From: Leucobacter soli
GTDB lineage: Bacteria > Actinomycetota > Actinomycetes > Actinomycetales > Microbacteriaceae
Reading direction: 5' to 3'
NCBI RefSeq assembly: GCF_910593785.1
Contig: NZ_CAJVAP010000011.1
Span: 1 to 64,000 of the forward strand
Length of the DNA stretch: 64,000 nucleotides
A program made the position numbers and the translations under genes. Of this stretch, positions 59,663 to 64,000 are shown in pieces (position 1 is the stretch's first letter; every line of letters starts with the position of its first letter). Under the pieces are notes generated by a model, which was given only the letters and a program-made list of their open reading frames with translations, did no database searches and was not told where the DNA came from.

Positions 59663-61588
59663 CTACTGACCGGGGAAGCCGCCGCTCGGCGGGCCTGGCA
59701 TGCTTCCGCCACCGGGGAACGATCCGCCGCCCGGGCCAGCACCGGCACCGACTCCCGAACCGGAGAGTCCGGTCAGTCCGCCGGAGCCCGCGTCGCTCTC
59801 ACCGCCGTCTATCGCCGCGGCGAGATCCGCCAGGATGACCGTCGTCCCCGGGTCGATCCCCGAGCGGATCTCGGTGCGCTCCGCGCCGACCGCTCCGGTC
59901 TCCACTCCGACCGCCGTCGATTCGCCGTCGCGGAGCACGTTCACCGTGGCGACGTTGCCGTTCCGGTGCACCGCCGAGGTCGGCACCGTGAGCACCGACT
60001 CCGCGACGGCCGTCTCTATGCCGAGGCGGGCGGAGCCGCCGTTCAGCAGTTCGTCCTCCCCCGTGTCGAGCGCGACGGTCACGCTGAAGGCGGGCGTACC
60101 CGTGCTCGACTGATCGATGACGCCGATCGACGAGACTTCTCCGGGGTATGCAGTGCCGGTCGCGGCCACTGCGACGTCCCCGGTCTGGCCGACCTCCAGC
60201 TTCCCGATGTCGGTCAGCGACACGGTCGTCTCGACGAGGTAGCCGTCCTCGCCGATCACGGTAATGATCGAGGAGTCGGAGCCCGCCGTGACGTCATTGC
60301 CCTCGGCGAGGGAGACGGCGGCCACGCGTCCGTCGACCGGGCTCGTGAGCTCGGCGAGGGCGAGCTGCGCCCGTGCGATCTTCAGCTCGGCTTCGGCCGC
60401 AGCGATCGCAGCCTGGTCGGCGAGCAGCTGCTCGGCGGTGATCGTGGCGGTCGATCCGCCGGCTGCGGAATCCGAGGATCCCCCGCCTGGAGCGCTGCCG
60501 TCGGAGGCGCCACCGGAGGCGCCGCCGGGCGTCTCACCGCCCGAGTCGCCGCCCGAGGGGCGCTCGCCGGCATCGGAATCGTCGTCGCCGGAACCCGAAC
60601 CGCCGGAGGTCGATCCATCGTCCGTCTCGAGCGCCGCCAGCAGGTCGTCGACTGCGTCGTCGAGCTCGGCCGCGAGGTCCTGCACCCGCTGCTGGCCCTC
60701 GCCGATCGAGACCTGGGCCGCCTGCACGGTCGTGATCTCGGCCTGGCAGGCCGCGAGCGCGGCCTGCGCCTCCTCGAGCGTCATCCCGGCGGCCGTGCCC
60801 GGGTCCGTCCCGGGATCCTCCGCCGCTCCCCCGGATCCGTCTCCGCCGCTCGAATCATCATCGCCTGCGGCCAGCGCCGCGTGCAGGAAGACCCGGCAGG
60901 TCTCGGACGCGGTCGCGATGAGTCCGTCCGTGGTGTCGATCTCGCCCTGCACCCTCGTGTACTCGGTGAGCATCGCCTCCTGCGCATCAGTGACCTTCGT
61001 CCTGGCCTCGGTCACGGCAGGGTCGACCGTCGCTGCCGTGTTCTGCACTGCCGACTTCCGCACCGCCGCGTTCGACGCGACCGCGTTGGAGATCACGGTG
61101 TTCGACGTCGTCATGTTCGACACCGCTGTGCTTGACACCGCTGTACTCGACGACACCGTCGCAGAGGTATCGGTGGTGCCCGTCGCCTGCGCCTCCTGGT
61201 GTTCTGCGAGCGTCTGCTCGGCGTCCGCGACCGCCTGCTCGGCATCCGCGATCGCCTCCTCGAGCTCGGACCGGTCGAGCACTGCCAGCGTGTCGCCGGC
61301 GGCGACGGTGTCTCCGACCGAGACGCGCACGCGTTCCACGGTGCCGCCGGTCTGGAACGCGAGGTCGCGGCGCGTGGCCGAAGCGACGGTCCCGTTGGCG
61401 TTCACGGTCTCCGTCACCGTGGCGGACTCCGCGGTGGCGGTCCGGAAGCTCGCGCCTGAGGAGAGTGCGGAGGCCAGGCTGGTGCCGACGACAATCAGTG
61501 CCCCGGCCGTCAGAATGCCGCCGGCGGCGAAGAGGGTCGTGCGCAGCTTCGGCACGATCCGACGCCCGGTGCCCTGCCCGTCACGCAT
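59663..61588 (-). CDS. HlyD/MacA-type periplasmic adaptor-like protein
   Basis: Accessory subunit of the ABC export system upstream. The 641-residue protein has one N-terminal membrane helix, the biotinyl-lipoyl half 'FQTGGTVERVRVSVGDTVAAGDTLAVLD' (in parts), a central region and the second half 'LTSPVDGRVAAVSLAEGNDV', then beta-barrel domains and a Gly-rich tail. The central part has a 15-bp-unit repeat (61041-61160) and a long Gly/Ser/Pro/Asp insert (about 370-430), making it much longer than usual. ATG 61588 overlaps the lipoprotein gene by 8 bases. Confidence 0.85.
   Translation of the reverse strand: MRDGQGTGRRIVPKLRTTLFAAGGILTAGALIVVGTSLASALSSGASFRTATAESATVTETVNANGTVASATRRDLAFQTGGTVERVRVSVGDTVAAGDTLAVLDRSELEEAIADAEQAVADAEQTLAEHQEAQATGTTDTSATVSSSTAVSSTAVSNMTTSNTVISNAVASNAAVRKSAVQNTAATVDPAVTEARTKVTDAQEAMLTEYTRVQGEIDTTDGLIATASETCRVFLHAALAAGDDDSSGGDGSGGAAEDPGTDPGTAAGMTLEEAQAALAACQAEITTVQAAQVSIGEGQQRVQDLAAELDDAVDDLLAALETDDGSTSGGSGSGDDDSDAGERPSGGDSGGETPGGASGGASDGSAPGGGSSDSAAGGSTATITAEQLLADQAAIAAAEAELKIARAQLALAELTSPVDGRVAAVSLAEGNDVTAGSDSSIITVIGEDGYLVETTVSLTDIGKLEVGQTGDVAVAATGTAYPGEVSSIGVIDQSSTGTPAFSVTVALDTGEDELLNGGSARLGIETAVAESVLTVPTSAVHRNGNVATVNVLRDGESTAVGVETGAVGAERTEIRSGIDPGTTVILADLAAAIDGGESDAGSGGLTGLSGSGVGAGAGPGGGSFPGGGSMPGPPSGGFPGQ
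61041..61160. repeat. 15-bp tandem repeat inside the HlyD-like gene
   Basis: Eight degenerate 15-bp units (starts every 15 bases from 61041; typical unit TTCGACACCGCTGTG) code SNxVx-type pentads on the minus strand (SSTAV, SNMTT, SNTVI, SNAVA). The unit resembles pentapeptide repeats in sequence rhythm, but here it sits in the adaptor's coiled region. Confidence 0.75.
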
Positions 61589-62432
61589 CGTCGCCCCCGC
61601 GCCCCGGCATCCCGCGCCCGCCGAAGCCGGAGGTGCAGCCTTCGTCCCCGGCCTCCGAGAGCGCCAGCGACGACGCCGCGTACTGCTCCCCCGCATACTC
61701 GCCCATCGCGACGACGCAGACGCCCGCGGCGAGGGCCTCGCTCGTCGCGGCTTCCGTCCTCGTGAAGACGGTCGCGTCGTCGACCGAGACCTCCTGCTCG
61801 GCCGTCGTTCCGTCCATCGAGGCCGCCTCGATCGTGATCGTGGTGCCGGCGACCGCCGTCACCAGGCCGCTCGAGAGGCCGCCGAAGCCGCCGCCCGCCG
61901 CACCGTCGGGCCGCTCCGGCATATCCTCCGGCATGCCCCCGGGCATCTCCCCGCCCTCGGGGGGCGCCGCACCATCGGGCGCGCCCTCCTGCCCCGGGTT
62001 CGCCCCGCCGCGCATGCCGCCGAATCCCGGTGAGCACTCGCCGCCGACCGCATCGGTGATCATGACGGTCGTCAGCGCTTCGGATCCCTCACCACCGGAG
62101 ACGTCGGAGACGCCGGTGATGCACACGCCGGTGGCCACGTCGGCGAGGGAGGCGGAGACCTGCTGCGTGATCGTCGTGTCGTCGTCGTAGGCGACGGCGG
62201 TCTGGGAGTCGGAGTCCTGCACCTGCAGCAGGCCGTCCTGCACCACGGCGATGCTGCCGCTCACCCCCCTCGGCCCCTGGTCGGCGCCCGTTCCGGGGCC
62301 GGCTTCCTGCTGCTGCGCGGCGTCGTCCGCCGGTGCGGCTCCGCTCGCGGTCGAGGAGCAGCCGAGCAGCAGGAGCGAGGCTGCACCGAGCAGTCCGAGA
62401 GCTGCGCAGGTCTTGGTACGGTCGAGTCTCAT
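61581..62432 (-). CDS. Secreted lipoprotein with duplicated beta domain
   Basis: The 283-residue protein has a lipobox LLLGC and two copies of a DUF5666-like beta unit: 'VSGSIAVVQDGLLQVQDSDS' ... 'GVCITGV' and 'SSGLVTAVAGTTITIEAASM' ... 'GVCVVAM'. Each carries a Cys in GVC and a second Cys before a Gly-rich SPGFGG or TSGFGG. A Gly/Pro/Met-rich linker joins them. AAGGAC lies 5 bases upstream of ATG 62432. The role is unknown; it sits between the permease and adaptor genes. Confidence 0.8.
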   Translation of the reverse strand: MRLDRTKTCAALGLLGAASLLLLGCSSTASGAAPADDAAQQQEAGPGTGADQGPRGVSGSIAVVQDGLLQVQDSDSQTAVAYDDDTTITQQVSASLADVATGVCITGVSDVSGGEGSEALTTVMITDAVGGECSPGFGGMRGGANPGQEGAPDGAAPPEGGEMPGGMPEDMPERPDGAAGGGFGGLSSGLVTAVAGTTITIEAASMDGTTAEQEVSVDDATVFTRTEAATSEALAAGVCVVAMGEYAGEQYAASSLALSEAGDEGCTSGFGGRGMPGRGGDDA

Positions 62433-62478
62433 GGTGGGTCCTTGTCTCTGATTGGTCGAGTTCAGTGCGGATCCGGGG

Positions 62479-63711
62479 CTACTCGGCCCGGAGCGCGTCG
62501 ATCGGAGCGAGTCTGGCCGCGCGTGTCGCCGGGTAGACGCCGAAGACGACGCCGATGCCGACGGCCACGACGAGCGAGAGGACGACGGCGACGGGCGAGA
62601 CGACGATCGAGCTGCCGATCACGCCCGGGAGCGCGAGCGCCGCTCCGATCCCGAGCACCGCGCCGACCAGACCGCCGGTGAGTCCGAGGATCGCGGCTTC
62701 GGTGAGGAACTGGCGGCGGATCGCCCACCCCGGGGCGCCGAGGGCCTTGCGCAGCCCGATCTCGCGCGTCCGCTCGGTCACCGAGACCAGCATGATGTTC
62801 ATGACGCCGATGCCGCCGACGAGCAGCGACAGCGCGGCGATTCCGGTGAGCAGCACGGTCAGGGTCTGGTAGACGCTGGTGGCGGTCGAGACCAGAGCGT
62901 CCTGGCTGTCGATCGAGAAGTCGGCGCTGTCGGCGTCCGTGATTCCGTGCAGGTTCAGCAGCAGCTGGTTCGCCTGCTGGTATGCCGCGGAGAGCCGGTC
63001 GGTCGACGCCGCCTGCAGGTAGATCGTCGAAACGCTCTGGCTGGTCGTGCCGCCGATCAGCTGGTTCGCGGCTGTCGAGAGCGGGACGATGGCGATGTCG
63101 TCGAGGTTGCTCGAGGAGTCGGATCCTGCGCTCTCGAGCACGCCGATCACCTCGAACGTCTTGCCGTCGATGGCGACCGCGGATCCGACGGCGCGCGGTG
63201 TGCCGAAGAGTTCCTCGGCGGTCTCCGATCCGAGCACCACGACCGCGGCGCCGGCCGCATCCTGCTCCTCGGTGATGAACTCGCCCGAGGCGACTTCCCG
63301 GGAACGGACGTCGATCCAGCTCGCCGTCGTGCCGGTGACGGTGGTGGTCCAGTTCGTGTCGTTGGCCTCGAGCGACAGGGACGTGGATTTCTCCGCCGCG
63401 ACCGCGACGACATCGGGCGCCGCGATCCCGCTCTCGAGCGCCTCGGCATCCGCACGCGTCAGCGTGGTACCCGTGCCGAAGCCGCCGCGGGCCCCGTCGC
63501 TGCCGGTGCTCGATCCCGGGGAGACGATCAGCAGGTTGCTGCCGAGCGAGCTGATCTGCTCGCTCACGTCCTTCTGCGTGCCGAGGCCGAGGCCGACCGT
63601 GAGGATCACCGCCGCGATCCCGATCAGGATCCCGAGGACGGTGAGCAGCGAGCGCATCGTGTGCGCGCGCACCGCGGCCCAGCTCGAATGAAGTGTCTCG
63701 CTCCAGTTCAT
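62479..63711 (-). CDS. MacB-type ABC transporter permease
   Basis: The 410-residue protein has an N-terminal membrane helix ('[22 protein letters not shown]', in parts), a large extracytoplasmic MacB core (about 50-270) and three C-terminal helices of the FtsX type ('[24 protein letters not shown]', in parts). It is coupled by 4 bases to the ATPase gene. MacB-like pumps work by mechanotransmission; the substrate is unknown. Confidence 0.92.
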   Translation of the reverse strand: MNWSETLHSSWAAVRAHTMRSLLTVLGILIGIAAVILTVGLGLGTQKDVSEQISSLGSNLLIVSPGSSTGSDGARGGFGTGTTLTRADAEALESGIAAPDVVAVAAEKSTSLSLEANDTNWTTTVTGTTASWIDVRSREVASGEFITEEQDAAGAAVVVLGSETAEELFGTPRAVGSAVAIDGKTFEVIGVLESAGSDSSSNLDDIAIVPLSTAANQLIGGTTSQSVSTIYLQAASTDRLSAAYQQANQLLLNLHGITDADSADFSIDSQDALVSTATSVYQTLTVLLTGIAALSLLVGGIGVMNIMLVSVTERTREIGLRKALGAPGWAIRRQFLTEAAILGLTGGLVGAVLGIGAALALPGVIGSSIVVSPVAVVLSLVVAVGIGVVFGVYPATRAARLAPIDALRAE

Positions 63712-64000
63712 CGGCGGGTCGCCTCGTCTCGGTCGATCACGCCGTCGCGCACCCAGACGATCCGCTCGGCGCGCGCTCCGACCTCCTGCTCGTGGGTGAT
63801 GAGAACGATGGTGCGTCCGGCCGCGTGGAGCTCGTCGAACAGTGCGAGCACCTCCTCCGTCGACGTGGTGTCGAGGTTGCCCGTGGGCTCATCCGCCAGG
63901 AGCATGGTCGGCTCGGTGACGAGTGCGCGAGCGACGGCCACGCGCTGCTGCTGGCCGCCGGAGAGCTCTCCCGGCCGGTTGTCCAGGCGATCCCCGAGCC
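63708..64000 (-). CDS. MacB-type ABC transporter ATPase (cut by window edge)
   Basis: Only the C-terminal part is present. The frame reads '[23 protein letters not shown]' (ABC signature, in parts), then Walker B '[13 protein letters not shown]', the D-loop and the switch '[22 protein letters not shown]'. The N-terminal part with Walker A lies beyond 64000. Confidence 0.93.
   Translation of the reverse strand, partial: LGDRLDNRPGELSGGQQQRVAVARALVTEPTMLLADEPTGNLDTTSTEEVLALFDELHAAGRTIVLITHEQEVGARAERIVWVRDGVIDRDEATRR

Noticed and set aside
1-64000. CRISPR arrays, prophage, insertion sequences, tRNA or rRNA genes
   Set aside because: No regularly spaced 25-40 bp repeats, transposase, integrase or phage genes, and no cloverleaf or rRNA-like stretch was recognised by reading. 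A dedicated tRNA scan was not possible.

Overview
The window is high-GC, gene-dense DNA from an actinobacterium, most likely a member of the Microbacteriaceae (Leucobacter-like). This placement is an inference from gene content and was not tested by any search. Supporting content includes coproheme-type haem synthesis (HemQ/ChdC), the MurT/GatD pair, a mycothiol-dependent-nitroreductase-like protein, the nei2-rpiB-DsbA-like-pepN-glbO neighbourhood known from mycobacteria, and many genes that seem to start without a leader. About 53 protein genes fill the window. No tRNA, rRNA, CRISPR array, insertion sequence or prophage was recognised.

Layout. 0.5-5 kb: holA and the DNA-uptake genes comEC-comEA. 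5-8.6 kb: the efeUOB ferrous-iron importer. 8.7-19.1 kb: a complete haem pathway split over a divergent promoter, with hemA-hemH-hemQ leftward and hemE-cgoX-hemC-hemD-hemB-hemL rightward. 19.2-21 kb: a GntR regulator, a stand-alone SIP-domain protein under an iron box, and Dps. 21-27.5 kb: an orphan succinate dehydrogenase/fumarate reductase-like flavoprotein with a divergent LysR, leuS, and an ArsR-SRPBCC pair. 27.5-33.8 kb: pabB/pabC and the kynBUA tryptophan-to-anthranilate operon with a divergent Lrp-type regulator. 33.8-39.8 kb: cydABDC. 40-42.2 kb: an APP1-like phosphatase and a FUSC membrane protein. 42.3-47.1 kb: two large secreted proteins of unknown role behind an iron box. 47.4-51.7 kb: YceI, GatD/MurT and a PadR-membrane protein pair. 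52-59.5 kb: nei2, rpiB, DsbA-like, aldo/keto reductase, pepN, mscS, glbO. 59.7-64 kb: an ABC export system of MacB type with an extra lipoprotein, cut by the window edge.

The main theme is iron and haem: uptake (Efe), storage (Dps), haem synthesis, haem users (cytochrome bd, tryptophan dioxygenase, truncated haemoglobin) and three AGG-N4-CCT iron-box-like sites. A second repeated motif, an 11-bp dyad of the type ACATCTGATGT, occurs in the hemA/hemE divergent promoter, before hemH and before efeU. In two places the copies are exactly 14 bp apart, so an unidentified regulator may tie haem synthesis to iron import.

Other features stand out. Well-formed palindromes lie at the promoters of yceI, padR, arsR, kynB/lrp and cydA. 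At least twelve genes have a TANNNT box only 6-7 bp before the start codon, which suggests leaderless mRNAs. Fifteen-bp tandem repeats build pentapeptide linkers inside hemC, cydD, comEA and the HlyD-like gene.
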